Below are positions 23,381 through 34,758 of a stretch of DNA of 64,000 nt, piece after piece. Source of the DNA: Lolium rigidum (Eukaryota; Streptophyta; Magnoliopsida; Poales; Poaceae). Made by a program: the position numbers and the translations under genes. How positions within the stretch are numbered: position 1 is the first letter of the stretch; each line of letters begins with the position of its first letter. The stretch spans positions 149,155,962-149,219,961 of the forward strand of contig NC_061512.1 in assembly GCF_022539505.1 (NCBI RefSeq), given 5' to 3'. The notes beneath the pieces were generated by a model, which was not told the DNA's origin, made no database searches, and saw only the letters and a list, made by a program, of their open reading frames with translations.

Positions 23381-23842
23381 CTAGGCAGTTGCAGCGGTAT
23401 TGAAGGCAGTCCTAGCAAGCTTCTTGGGGCATTCATTGGAGTAATGACCTTGGATTCCACATTCATAGCAGGTCACAGTTGACTTGTCCTGTTGGGTAAT
23501 GGGTACAGCATTGCTTCCAGTCCTTGGGGCATTGTTGGCGGCTTTCATCGGGCACTTTCTAGAGTAATGACCCGTAACACCACATTCATAGCAAGTCACA
23601 GTGGACTTGCCTCTGGGGGCATGGTTGGGTATTGGGATGAGCTGCTCCAGTGATGCTATTCTGACGCGGAGGCGAGCAATGAGGTAGTCCTTCTTGGCGT
23701 GTTGATGACGAAGTGCCTTGCGCTCCATTGCAAGGATGTTGATGGTGTCAGTCATCTTGGCGTGCTCAATGTGCATCTGGTTGGCTTGGGCACGGGGGTT
23801 GTTGCGGGTAGGAGCGGCCATCTGAACAATGAGGTAGATCAT
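23381..23842 (-). CDS. Element D nucleocapsid-like protein with two CCHC zinc knuckles
   Basis: 153 residues. Residues about 20-70 form a helical, charged stretch (AKKDYLIARLRVRIASLE). Two near-identical blocks follow, each with a CCHC knuckle: CYECGVTGHYSRKC and CYECGIQGHYSNEC, preceded in both by KSTVTC. Such knuckles bind retrotransposon RNA. The first methionine is uncertain, since a later one at MAAPTRNNPRAQ is equally plausible. The helical stretch resembles residues about 151-200 of the neighbouring frame at 24063-24854, so the gag region looks internally duplicated. No protease or other pol part follows before the LTR. The frame is intact and may supply or mimic gag for packaging. Confidence 0.75.
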   Translation of the reverse strand: MIYLIVQMAAPTRNNPRAQANQMHIEHAKMTDTINILAMERKALRHQHAKKDYLIARLRVRIASLEQLIPIPNHAPRGKSTVTCYECGVTGHYSRKCPMKAANNAPRTGSNAVPITQQDKSTVTCYECGIQGHYSNECPKKLARTAFNTAATA

Positions 23843-24062
23843 AAGATAAGAGGGGAATTTCTATGGTTTGTTTGAGATAAAATTTGAAAAGTTTCATAAC
23901 TTGAGTAGTGTTGAGGGGGTACAACCAACAACACTTTTTCATTCATACCAAACATCACACATTACAAAGCTAACACACCGTTGGTTTTAATAACCATTCA
24001 CCGCTCTACGATACAAGGGGATCCTGATACAAACTCACACCTACACATGTGAATAGGTGCAA

Positions 24063-24854
24063 CTACTCATCCTCATCATCCACATCGATCGGGATGATTC
24101 CATCCTCTCCGGCCTCCAGAAACTCATAGTTTTCCTCATCAGTGAACTCATCTTCCTCGAAGTCCTCGTCATCACTCAGGAAGGCTTCTCCTCCCTGAAT
24201 GTCTTCACCGTCTTCATCCATCCCATTCAGCTGATCTTCTTGACCCTTGACAGTGGCCTCCAAGGATGCTATCCGGGCGCGAAGGCGCTCAATGGTAGCG
24301 TCCTTCTTGGCACGCTGCAGACGGAGTGACTTGCGGTCCTTGGCGAGCAGCTTGATAGCATCGGCATGATGAGCCAATGCCATGTGGGTCTGGTTGGCGT
24401 AGGCACGCGAGTTGTCCAGCTCCTTCTGGGTCTGGAACAACATGAAGTCCAGGTGATCCACATGGTGCCTCAGCTCAGGGTGGTGCGGCAGGCCCATGGG
24501 TTCTCCATCGGAGTCACGCCTTGCGAGATGCGCAAAGCGCTCTCCATGGATGGCGGCCTCATTCTGCCCGCATAGACGGGCAAGTGCTTCCTGAAGAGCT
24601 CGTGTCAGTCCGTCCAGCCAGTTGCCTTCCCTGAAAGAGAAGAGGATCCTCTCAGAAGTAGGAGGCTCCATCTTGCCTCTCAGATCAGCGGTGATCACCC
24701 ACTGAAGCTCCCCGCCTTGCTGGTCGTTGACCTCAACTCCGTGGAACTCGGGGTGGGGGCGTCCAAGAAAGTTCGACAGGGCATCAAGGTCCCTCTCGAA
24801 GTTCAAGTCTCCGCCATTCCCAAGCTGGTAAAACTTGACGTTGGTTGGCTCCAT
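24063..24854 (-). CDS. Element D gag-like protein, acidic C-terminus
   Basis: 263 residues, the first frame after the primer site, in gag position. The N-terminal half has no motif I can name. Residues about 115-205 are predicted helical and charged (AKKDATIERLRARIASLE) and match the paralogous stretch in the frame at 23381-23842. The last 60 residues are strongly acidic (DDEDFEEDEFTDEENYEFLE). No zinc knuckle is present here; those are in the second frame. The ATG follows a leader of about 220 bases. A structural gag role is inferred from position and from the neighbouring knuckle protein; direct family recognition is lacking. Confidence 0.65.
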   Translation of the reverse strand: MEPTNVKFYQLGNGGDLNFERDLDALSNFLGRPHPEFHGVEVNDQQGGELQWVITADLRGKMEPPTSERILFSFREGNWLDGLTRALQEALARLCGQNEAAIHGERFAHLARRDSDGEPMGLPHHPELRHHVDHLDFMLFQTQKELDNSRAYANQTHMALAHHADAIKLLAKDRKSLRLQRAKKDATIERLRARIASLEATVKGQEDQLNGMDEDGEDIQGGEAFLSDDEDFEEDEFTDEENYEFLEAGEDGIIPIDVDDEDE

Positions 24855-25069
24855 CTGAAAGGGAATTAGATGAGTAAGTTTAGAGAGTGAACAAGTGTGT
24901 CAAAATTTTATGTAGGTTTATAAGGAAGAGCATGACTTCTGATTTTTTTAACAAGATCTCATAGAGACGAAAGTGGCTAAGTTTTTCAAAAATATTCACT
25001 TCATTTGTTTTTGAACTTAGGTTTTTCAGAACGTCCATTCTAACTAGGGTCTCCTAAGGTCAAACAATG

Positions 25070-25081
25070 GCTCTGATACCA
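25070..25081 (-). promoter_or_regulatory. Primer-binding site (tRNA-Met type) of element D
   Basis: TGGTATCAGAGC on the minus strand starts 3 bases after the LTR end ...GTTGACA. It is the usual initiator tRNA-Met primer site of plant retrotransposons. Confidence 0.88.
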
Positions 25082-25084
25082 ACT

Positions 25085-28000
25085 TGTCAACACCCGGATT
25101 TTTAAGTCCGGATGCCTATTATGCCATACATCGCAATCCCAGGAATATTGTTGTTGCGAGACATAATAGTTGAATATCATAGAGTCATCATTTATTACAA
25201 CACATAATCGTCTTACAAGGGTAGATCACATGATCCAATATTACAATAGTAGTTGATCTATTGATCAACGAACATCACAAATAGCGGAAGCGAAGTAGTA
25301 GTGGCTATCTAATCCACGAGGCCAACGCTTGACGTCGGGAGTAGTCCTAGTTGTCGTAGACGTCCTGCTGTCCATCTTCCTCGTATCTTGCTGTTCTCCT
25401 TCAAAGTCTGGCCATTTGAATAGCCAGGGACAAAGCCATGAGTACTTTTAAAGTACTCGCAAACTAATACTAGTGTAAGCACTATTAATTTTAGTAAGGG
25501 GATACTAAGCTCTAGGTTTATTTGCATAAAGCCAAGTTTATTTCATAAACATTTAGTAAAGATGCTTGAATCACTAGACTAACTCAAGTGGGAACATTAG
25601 TGTCATTCCCACAACTCGGTTGTGATTTAATTCAAACTCACCATTCACCTTTCAAAAATTTAAAACATAAGTCATATGTCACATTTTTGAAAATGGTCTG
25701 ATGACGGAACAGTATGGCCTTTCCAACCGTCCTTAACCGTGGACGCGGCTATTCGAATAGGTTTACACTGCGAGAGGTTGTACACTTGTGCCACAACTTT
25801 TGATTACATCCGTCAGGGGTAACCCTGAATAATCGTAACTCGGTACGCGGATCATCAACCATAACCTTTCACTTATATATGCTAGTATGAGCACCTCTCC
25901 CCATGAGCTTGGCCTCCCGGTGAAAACCGCAGTCAACCCGGGAACTGCACAGGGCTTGGGCCGGACATTCACCTCATCTTTAACGCCGTTTCTTTTGTGT
26001 TGTGGAGGCAGCTTTTGGCATAACCCCGATGACGCTTGTTTAGAGGGAACCCATACTAAGACACATAAACTTCCAGTTAAGCCCTACCCATAATCAGGTA
26101 TTGTGGGGGTACTTGTAAATTGGAATGGTATCGCATCCGAACCCAATCATCAGTTTTCATCAAAATTCACCAAAGTATTCATGTCACATTCACCTTCAAA
26201 ATCTTTCAAAGGTATTTCATTTCACGTGTTCCCATCTAGAGTAGTCAATTTTATCTCTTTAGCAATAGCAACTAGTCATGAGGGTGCTATCTAGCTTTGT
26301 TTGCCTTTAGGCTAAATTTGATGCTCTTGTTCTATTCTAGCCCAAGTAAATTATAAAGCAAAAAAAAGCTTTGAAATACAATAAGCAACATATTTGCAAG
26401 GTAAAAACATGGGATAGGTTTATTGAACATAAAAATAAATGGTGATGGTGCCTTGCTCCGGTAGAGCTTTGCACTTGGGACTTGCAAGAGTGTTAGCTTG
26501 CCACATTATAACTTGCATTAGTCTAGCTTGCAAGGATATTAGCTTGCCTTGGTTGGTGTATGGATCAAAATGTTCCTCCTTCTTCTCCGTAGATGTTCTC
26601 GTCGTCCCCTTCGTAGCCTTCGTTACTAGCGTCTATAAACGAATACGAGGATACAATCACCACCCAAACTTGCATGCTAGACTAAACACACCAAAGATTC
26701 CCACAAGCCTATGCTAGCATCACATCTTATTAGCATGGTGATTTACTTTGTTCTATTTTAAAGAAAAATAATTTCCTCTCATTATAATTATTTATTAGTG
26801 TAGCTCTTTAATGCTTTGGAGGAAATAATTTCCTCTCATTGAATCTTATTAGGATTTAATCTCTTCAACTAATAATAAAATATGAGTATAGGTTGACCAA
26901 GGTCAACACTCATATTTATTATTTGAGAGTGGAAATTTAAATGAGGTGCTACACCTCATGCATTTTAATACTAGCATGGAGATGATTTAATGTCTCTAAG
27001 TAACCAAGCATGAGGCTTATTAGACCAAGGTCAGTACCTCTATTTGAATTACTTAGGATCACAATTTAAATGAGAGAGAAGCTCCCATACTATTTAAATA
27101 AGTTTATGTGTATGTGTTAAATGGACTAGAAATGGCTCCATAGTCATTATTTGGATCTTGTCCATGATCATGCAAAACAACTATGCTATAATTTTGCATA
27201 AACAATTAGATTATGTCAAATGTGAATTATTAGAGTTGGAATCAACTCAAAATCATTTATAGACAATTTTTAGTATTTATTTGAAGTTAGAAAAGGCCCT
27301 GCCTTGTTATTTTTATCATTTGAATTTAATTACGAATTTGGACATGAGGCCAGTGGCATTATTTAGATAATTTCATGAGCTTTCCAAATATATAAAATTG
27401 GTTAAATTTGGTGTAGTAGATTTCCAACTATTCAAATTTGAAGTGGGCAGCAGTATTGGATTTTGCTAAATAGATTAAATTGAATTTGAATGAACTGGGC
27501 CGCGCGGGAAAAGCCTACGGGCCAGAAGAGAGGAAAAGAGCTGGGCTGGCCCAGCTACGCGTCTGGCGCGAGTGGGCCGCCTGACAAGATGGGGCCCAGG
27601 CGTCGATACTGTATTAAAACCCGAAGCGGTACACGGCAACGTGCGCCGTTAGATTAGAAGTGGATCGTGCGGTTGAGGGGGTCTTCTTCTCCGGCGAGAG
27701 GAGGGCGTGCTGGCGACGGAGGGAGGGGGTCGGCGGCGTGCTGAAGCTCCGGTGATCAACGGCGTCGAGGCACAGCGGGGTTGTCGAGGACGGGGAGTGT
27801 ACTGGTGGTCGCGGCGTCGCTTGGGGAGGCGTCAATCGGCGGCGCTGATCTGCGGACTCCGGCGGAGATGATCTAGCAATTCCGGCGCTGGAGGAAGTAA
27901 TTGGAGTGGAGAAGGGGTCGAGGAGAGAGAGGGAGAAGTGGGGAAGCGAATGGTGTGAGGAACTCGTGCTGGGGTGGCTGTTATTTATAGGAACGCGAGG

Positions 28001-30062
28001 TGATCGGCGGGTGCTGTGAGAGGGTGTCCATGGCGCGGCCGTTCCAGGGAGCGAAGGGGCGTGGCGAGGACAGCATCTTGTAGGCGACGTCTAGGCGATG
28101 CTCAAGGTACAGCTAGAGCGTCCAGGGCGTGATGGAGTGGCTCGGGCGCATGCGAGTTCTGCCACGGCGTGCGCGGTATAATTCCGGCGAGGACGATGGT
28201 GACGAGGCGGCCACAGGCGTTTGAGTGTGTCTACGAGGTAGAGGATGTAGAGGCGGTTCTCGTTCCAGGCGTAGGGATGCAGGGGGAGGACGGCGTCGCT
28301 CGAGTGCCCGCCGTGTCGGCGCGCTCCGGAGCGCGGTGACCGCGTGCTCGGCACGTCCCGGCACGGTGCGGGGCGTGCTTCGGTGCTGGCCAATGCCGTG
28401 CATGGGTGAGCCAAGGCTTGGTACCGGCGGTGTCCTTGTGTGTTAGAGATGGTCTGTGACATGGTGAAAGAGAGAGGGGAGAGCCAGAGAGATGAGTGGC
28501 ATGGGTGGCCGGCATGGTGCACGGCCAGCTTAGTTTAGGTGTTTCTCCACACTTTAAACGACGGGGCAAGGACATGGTGTGGTGCAGGAGTTGCAGGGGA
28601 GTGTGATCATCACAAGTTAAAGGTGGTTTAGGCCAAAATCCGCTGGACAATAGCAAGTATTGCAAAGTCCAGATGCTGCCTGCAAGGTGTTCGGAGAAAT
28701 GGCCGCAAGAACATTTTTGTCGAATTTTGGAATTATTTTTGGTGAGTCTTAATCATATAATTAAAGAGGCATAATGGTGGTGTTGGGGTTTAATTTGGTG
28801 TAAGTTTGCAAGTTTTCAAAATGAGGGTCATCTTCCTTTTGCTTCAAAGTCCTATCTTGTCAAATCATTTCTGGTCAACCTGGTCAACTTCAGCAGTGAT
28901 GGTCAACAGAGAAGTTGTTCACCATCACTTGGTCTTGGATTACATGGCTTTGGTTGACCAAGGTTGGTTGAGGAATCAGAAGATAAATGGGTGCAAAGTG
29001 GTGAAGAAAATAAAAAGGGGACATATGACCATTATCATATGTGTTTGAAATTTGAATTTTCCTTTGATTTGAACCTGGTTTCTTTTATGCATTTGTGTTT
29101 GTTTTTGTTATATATGAGTTTTAGAAACCATAGGGCAAGCAATGGTGGCCTCATAGGAAGATTTGCAAAATGGGCCAAAGTGTATGTGAGTGAAATATGG
29201 AATTTTCTCACCATTTGATTTCTCTCCATTTGGCTTGACTTTTCTTGATTCTAATGTGGTTCTTATTAGTTTAGAAACATTTTAAGACCATTGAAACCAA
29301 TTCAAATGATCTCGTTCAAAGATTTGCAAAAATGGCCATAACACATAAGAGGTGATGTGTCACTTTTCATTATTCTTGTAAATTGTTCATCTTGCTTCAC
29401 TTAGGCATGGGTTAAGGTCAATTTAGTGTTATATTAGGTTTAGAGATGGTTTCACACCATTTGGTCAAGGTTTGAAGTCATAGGTCAAGGTTTGGTGAAA
29501 ATGCTATGTGTCACATATGCCTCTATGCATATGTTGCATTTGAATTTTAATTTGACTTGGCTTGACCCAAATGAGGTTGTTGAGTGTTGAAATGGTATAT
29601 ACGAGTGATCCAACCATTCACAACATGTCATAGGGCCAAGGTTATTAAATTCAGAAATTTGCTATTTACTCTCATATGCCTCTATGGCATTTTTAGTTTC
29701 TTTTTATTTTCTTTGGTTTCACTTTGGATTTGGTTTGATAAGTGTTAGATAGGGTGTATGAAGGTTTTCCAAACCTCTAAGCAAAGTGGAAAGGTCTAGG
29801 GTAAAGATTTATAATTATAACCATATACCTTTTTCTTATTTAATTTTCTTTTATTTTATTTTTAGCTAGGATGGGGAAGAGAGGAGTGAGGTTTAGGGTT
29901 TAAGATCATTTCCATTTCTAACAACAAGCAATCATGGCAATAAAACAATAATTAAGCATGATCACTAGGTATCACATTTAATTTAATAAAAAAATTTGTT
30001 GGTTCCAAAATTTGGAACAAGGGAAATTCATTTGTTTGGTTTTGAATTTTTGGGATGTTACA
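25085..30062 (-). repeat. 5' LTR of element D
   Basis: 4978 bp with the same ends as 18192-23168. TATA box at 27982-27990 on the minus strand; the W-box palindrome lies at 26880-26915. Followed by the target duplication CTTGA (30063-30067). Confidence 0.92.
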
Positions 30063-30067
30063 CTTGA

Positions 30068-30839
30068 TAGCTGTTGTTGTAAGAGAATTCTGCGTAAGGC
30101 AAGCAGTCTTCCCATTTGGATCCATATTCTAGTACACATGCTCTCAACATGTCCTCCAGTATCTGGTTGACTCTTTCCGTCTGTCCATCGGTCTGCGGGT
30201 GATAGGCGGTGCTGAAATTCAGACGTGTTCCTAGTCCTTCATGTACTTTCTGCCAGAATCTTGAGGTGAATTGTGATCCTCTATCTGACACTATTGACTT
30301 CGGGGTTCCGTGCAGGGCGACAATTCTGGAGATGTACAGTTCAGCTAACTTTGGGCCTTGGTATGTGGTCTTGACGGCGATGAAATGAGCTACCTTGGTC
30401 AGTCTATCGACAACTACCCATATCGAATCATTGCCTTTGCTGGATTTGGGCAAACCTGTGATAAAGTCCATTCCTACTGAGTCCCACTTCCATTCTGGAA
30501 TCTGCAGTGGCTGCAGCAATCCTGCGGGTCGCTGATGTTCCGCCTTGACTCTCTGACAGATATCACACTTGGCGATGTAGCTTCCAATTTCTCTCTTCAT
30601 TCCATGCCACCAGAATTGTTCCTTCAGATCTTGATACATCTTGGTACCTCCGGGGTGGATTGAGTATAAGGTGTCATGGGCTTCTTTCAGGATGACTTGC
30701 TTCAGTTCAGAATCTGCTGGCACACATAGGCGTCCTTTGTACCAAAGAACTCCGGCTTCATCTATGGTGAATCCTGGTGCTTTCCCTGTAGCTATCTGTT
30801 TCTTGATTCCGTCGATGCTACCGTTTCCTTTCTGGGCTT
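30068..30839 (-). pseudogene. Chromovirus C integrase zinc finger and DDE core
   Basis: Minus-strand frame carrying the HHCC zinc finger (LKEAHDTLYSIHPGG and CDICQ) and the three catalytic residues: D in VGMDFITGLP, D in VSDRGSQFTSRFW and E in TDGQTERVNQ. It inserts element cDNA into the host genome. The piece is bounded by E on the right (30840) and D on the left (30062). Removing both with one target duplication each joins it in phase to RNase H at 47388-47624 and to the chromodomain part at 17537-18191. No stop or frameshift lies within it. The methionine frame that starts further right, in E's LTR, is an artefact. Confidence 0.93.
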
Positions 30840-32475
30840 TGATGTCTACGGGTGCTTCTATTCTTGTAGACAGTGTTGGGCCTCCAAGAGCAGAGGTTTG
30901 TAGAACAGCAGCAAGTTTTCCCTTAAGTGGATCACCCAAGGTTTATCGAACTCAGGAAGGAAGAGGTCAAAGATATCCCTCTCATGCAACCCTGCAACCA
31001 CAAAGCAAGAAGTCTCTTGTGTCCCCAACACACCTAATAGGTGCACTAGTTCGGCGAAGAGATAGTGAAATACAGGTGGTATGAATAAGTATGAGCAGTA
31101 GTAACGCTGAGCAGTAGTAACGCGATAAAACGAGTAAACAAGCAGCGATAGCGGTATTTAGGAACAAGGCCTAGGGATTAGACTTTCACTAGTGGACACT
31201 CTCAACTTTGATCACATAACAGAATAGATAAATGCATACTCTACACTCTCTTGTTGGATGATGAACACCACTAACTGTGTAGGATTACACGAACCCTCAA
31301 TGCCGGAGTTAACAAGCTCCACAATATTCAATATTCATGTTTAAATAACCTTAGAGTGCATGACAGATCAACACACCTAAACCAAGTACTAACATAGCAT
31401 GCACACTGTCACCTTCACACCATGTAGGGGGAATAGATCACATCAATACCATCATAGCAATAGTTAACTTCATAATCTACAAGAGATCATAATCATAGCC
31501 TACGCCAAGTACTAACACGGATGCACACACTGTCACCATTACACCGTGCAGGAGGAATAAAACTACTTTAATAACATCACTAGAGTAGCACATAGATAAA
31601 TTGTGATACAAAACACATTGCAATCATAAAGAGATATAAATAAGCACTTCACTACGCCATTCATAACGAGTGAATAAGTATTCTGTGAAATATAGCCTAA
31701 GAGACCCACACGGTGCACACACTCGTCACCTTTACACACGTGGGACAAGGAGTCTCCGGAGATCACATAAGTAAAACCCACTTGACTAGCATAATGACAT
31801 CTAGATTACAAGCATCATCATATGAATCTCAATCATGTAAGGCAGCTCATGAGATTATTGTATTGAAGTACATAGGAGAGAGATTAACCACATAGCTACC
31901 GGTACAGCCCCGAGCCTCGATGGAGAACTACTCCCTCCTCATGAGAGACAGCAGCGTTGATGAAGATGGCGGTGGTGTCGATGGAGGAGCCTTCCGGGGG
32001 CACTTCCCCGTCCCGGCGGCGTGCCGGAACGGAGACTCCTGTCCCCCGGATCTTGGCTTCGCGATGGCGGCGGCTCCGGAAGGTTTCTCGTACCGTGGCT
32101 TTTCCGTATCGAGGTTTTAGGTCCGGGACCTTTATATAGGCGAAGAGGCGGCGTCGGGAGGTCAACGAGGCGACGACACCATAGGGGGCGCGGGCCACCC
32201 CGAGGCCGCGCCACCACCGTCGTCCGGGGCCCACAAGGCCCTCCTCCGGCGGCTCTCGGGTGTTCCGGATGCTTCCGGGCAAAATAGGAACACGGGCGTT
32301 GATTTCGTCCAATTCCGAGAATATTTCTTTACTAGGATTTCTGAAACCAAAAACAGCAGAAAACAGCAACTGGCACTTCGGCATCTTGTTAATAGGTTAG
32401 TTCCAGAAAATGCACGAATATGACATAAAGTGTGCATATAACATGTAGAAATCATCAATAATGTGGCATGGAACA
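30840..32475 (-). repeat. 3' LTR of element E, main part
   Basis: Minus-strand LTR cut by solo LTR F; the last 32 bases lie at 38919-38950 after the duplicated GAACA. TATATAAA at 32131-32138 (minus strand) is the promoter core. Frames such as 31896-32384 are LTR noise repeated in each family member. Confidence 0.92.
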
Positions 32476-33499
32476 TGTGGTGACCCGGCATACCACTGCA
32501 TGGTGTAGTATGCAAGTCTGATATAACACCAATGAAACACCGTTCCACTAGTATTATATCGCTCAGAGTGGTACAACAGAAACATATGCGGGTCCAAGGT
32601 ATGTCTATAGAATTACAACATTGACTCTATTACATAAGATCAGCACAGACCTCCTACGTTACAATGAGGTAAAGCTGCAGATAACTCCAGAAGAACGACT
32701 CGTAGTCTAGTCTTATCACGAACTCTATTTGTAGAGTACTTCACTAACTACAGAGGCTAAGAATAGACTATAGCTAAATAGGAGCTAGGTTTAGGAAGCT
32801 AGTTCCATTCTATGACTAAACTAGGTTTTCTCCTTGTTGGATGTGGTATTTGGCTCCTCTGACAGGGTCTTGTCTCGTGAAGTAGTTGTTGACTCCTCGG
32901 CCTTCGAGTTGCACTGTAGATCATCCTTTGATGCCTCCATATCTAAGCAGGGGATTTAAGAGTGGGATGAGTACGAGCGTACTCAACAAGTTCATTATAG
33001 GAAAGAGGTGTTTAATGCACTAGCTACAGCATTAGACCAGAAAGTCTAATACCAATGCAGGTTTTCTTAACCATTTCTTAAAAAGGTTGCTTTTATTCAG
33101 AAGAACTATGTCCGTCAGCCTTCACCGGTTTACTAGAACTTCATGGAGCTCCTTTCCGGCAGCGTTCGCGAGTTCCATATCCCGGAACGGGGAGTGACGA
33201 GTCACGGTTCTTTACACTCTGCAGAGGTGTGTTGCTTTACCCATAAGAGATCTTAACCTTGGTGCCAACCGGGTGATCTTCCCGTCCACACTTCCTATGG
33301 TGTGAGGCCCGGTATAAGGTCTAGCCAATCATGTTCCTCCGCTACCTCGAACACCCACCCTTTGTTGCATACCCCGACCCTGGGTCCTCGTCGGTCCTCT
33401 TATACCTCTTAAGGATGGACCCCGACCACGACAACAGTTTGGGACTCGTTAACCAAACTCCTTCGCCGGTAGCTGCAACCCATCATAGACCGCAATATC

Positions 33500-33630
33500 G
33501 TGGGGACTTTAGGCTTCCCCAGCCCACCGCTTGCACTTCGAGCGACAAGTGTCTACGGACTATGCCGTGGGGACTTAAGGCTTCCCCAGCCTACGGCTTG
33601 CCCCGACGGATACAAGTGTCTACGGTAAAG
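33500..33630. repeat. Two-copy tandem repeat in solo LTR F
   Basis: Two imperfect units of about 60-65 bases, each reading GTGGGGACTT.AGGCTTCCCC near its start and ACAAGTGTCTACGG near its end. Confidence 0.75.
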
Positions 33631-34332
33631 CGCATCCGTTGATGAACGAGAGGTGGAAACACTTTTGACTACTCCGTCCCACTCCGGATCTTATGGTTAA
33701 CACGGATATTACGGCACAAGAATCACTGGCGACATTTGTTGTTTAATCCTAGATGGATATAAACCCGTGCAATGGAACCTCCACCATATCAACACAATCC
33801 ATGGTTCCATTGCCCACCACTTAGTCATATTCATAGTTATGAAAGTAATGGTTTTGATTTTTTGTGCAATAGTGATAACCATAATACTTTGCAAGTAATT
33901 TGATAGAAATACTCAAATGACATGAGCAAGTGATGAACTTGCCTTTCTTGACTGCAAGATTATGCGAGGCAAGGTCTTCGATGCGCAATAACTCCAACTT
34001 CTGAAATAGCATCATCGTCCGGTGAGGACGATGTTTAAAGATTGGCAAGGATGCAATAATGCATAAGAATGAGATGCAATCGCTCTAAGCGTGACCTAAC
34101 CCCGATGATTTAGGATCAGTGAGTTGTAATGATGGGTTCAGGGTGTGTTGCACTTTTAGAGTGATTCACAAACAAGGTTCTTATTTAGGTTTGTGTTGCT
34201 TTAGAATCATAAGCAAGTGGTATACTGTAAAGTAACAGTCATACATACCAAAGATTAGTATTGGTATAGTAAGTAAAGAGCAGTTGTCAGTTTTAATACT
34301 ATATGGCATGGTTAATGATTACTTGTTATATT

Positions 34333-34758
34333 CTTCAAAAGAATAACTTTTGAAGAACATGTTCTTTAATAAAGAACAAGTATGACAGTTGGGTTGGTGG
34401 TCTGCTATAATGTATTCTGGTTCCAGGTAGTTTTTGGGTAAGTATAAGATGGATCACATTGTAGTTGGATTCATCAGCAACTAGGCTTGATTGGTTTTAC
34501 TTAAGCATGAGCAACTTAAGCAATTAATTATCCATGGTTGCTATCAAGGTTGATTCATCTTGCTGGTGATTGCTATCTAGGGTTTATAGGTCCTTATAAG
34601 CAGGGTTGATGAGAATTCCTTATTTTCTTCAAAAGAATAATTTTTGAAGAACATACTTCTTAAGTAATAAGAAGTATATCAATTAAGGTTGAGGTTACTC
34701 TCTATTTTCTTCAAAAGAATAACTTTTGAAGAACATACTTCTTAAATAATAAGAAGTA
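34333..34758. repeat. Three copies of a double-hairpin unit in solo LTR F
   Basis: Each unit has stem 1 CTTCAAAAG/CTTTTGAAG with loop AATAA, then about 5-6 bases later a second stem. Units: 34333-34378, 34627-34676 and 34709-34758. Stem 2 is GTTCTTT/AAAGAAC in the first unit and TACTTCTTA/TAAGAAGTA in the other two. Pairing is kept although the sequence differs. Confidence 0.8.

Larger units (their letters stand above)
18192..30062 (-). mobile_element. Element D: long-LTR non-autonomous gypsy with gag-like genes only
   Basis: 11,871 bp inserted in the integrase of C with 5 bp duplication CTTGA (18187-18191 and 30063-30067). LTRs are 18192-23168 and 25085-30062, each about 4.98 kb. The 1.9 kb internal part has a tRNA-Met type primer site, two gag-like frames and a polypurine tract, but no protease, reverse transcriptase or integrase. 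LTR ends and polypurine tract match those of C almost exactly. D therefore looks like a dependent partner that uses the enzymes of a C-type element, comparable to LARD or TR-GAG elements. Confidence 0.93.

Noticed and set aside
30640..31084. 147-codon plus frame across integrase and LTR of E
   Set aside because: Antisense to the integrase and crosses an element boundary.
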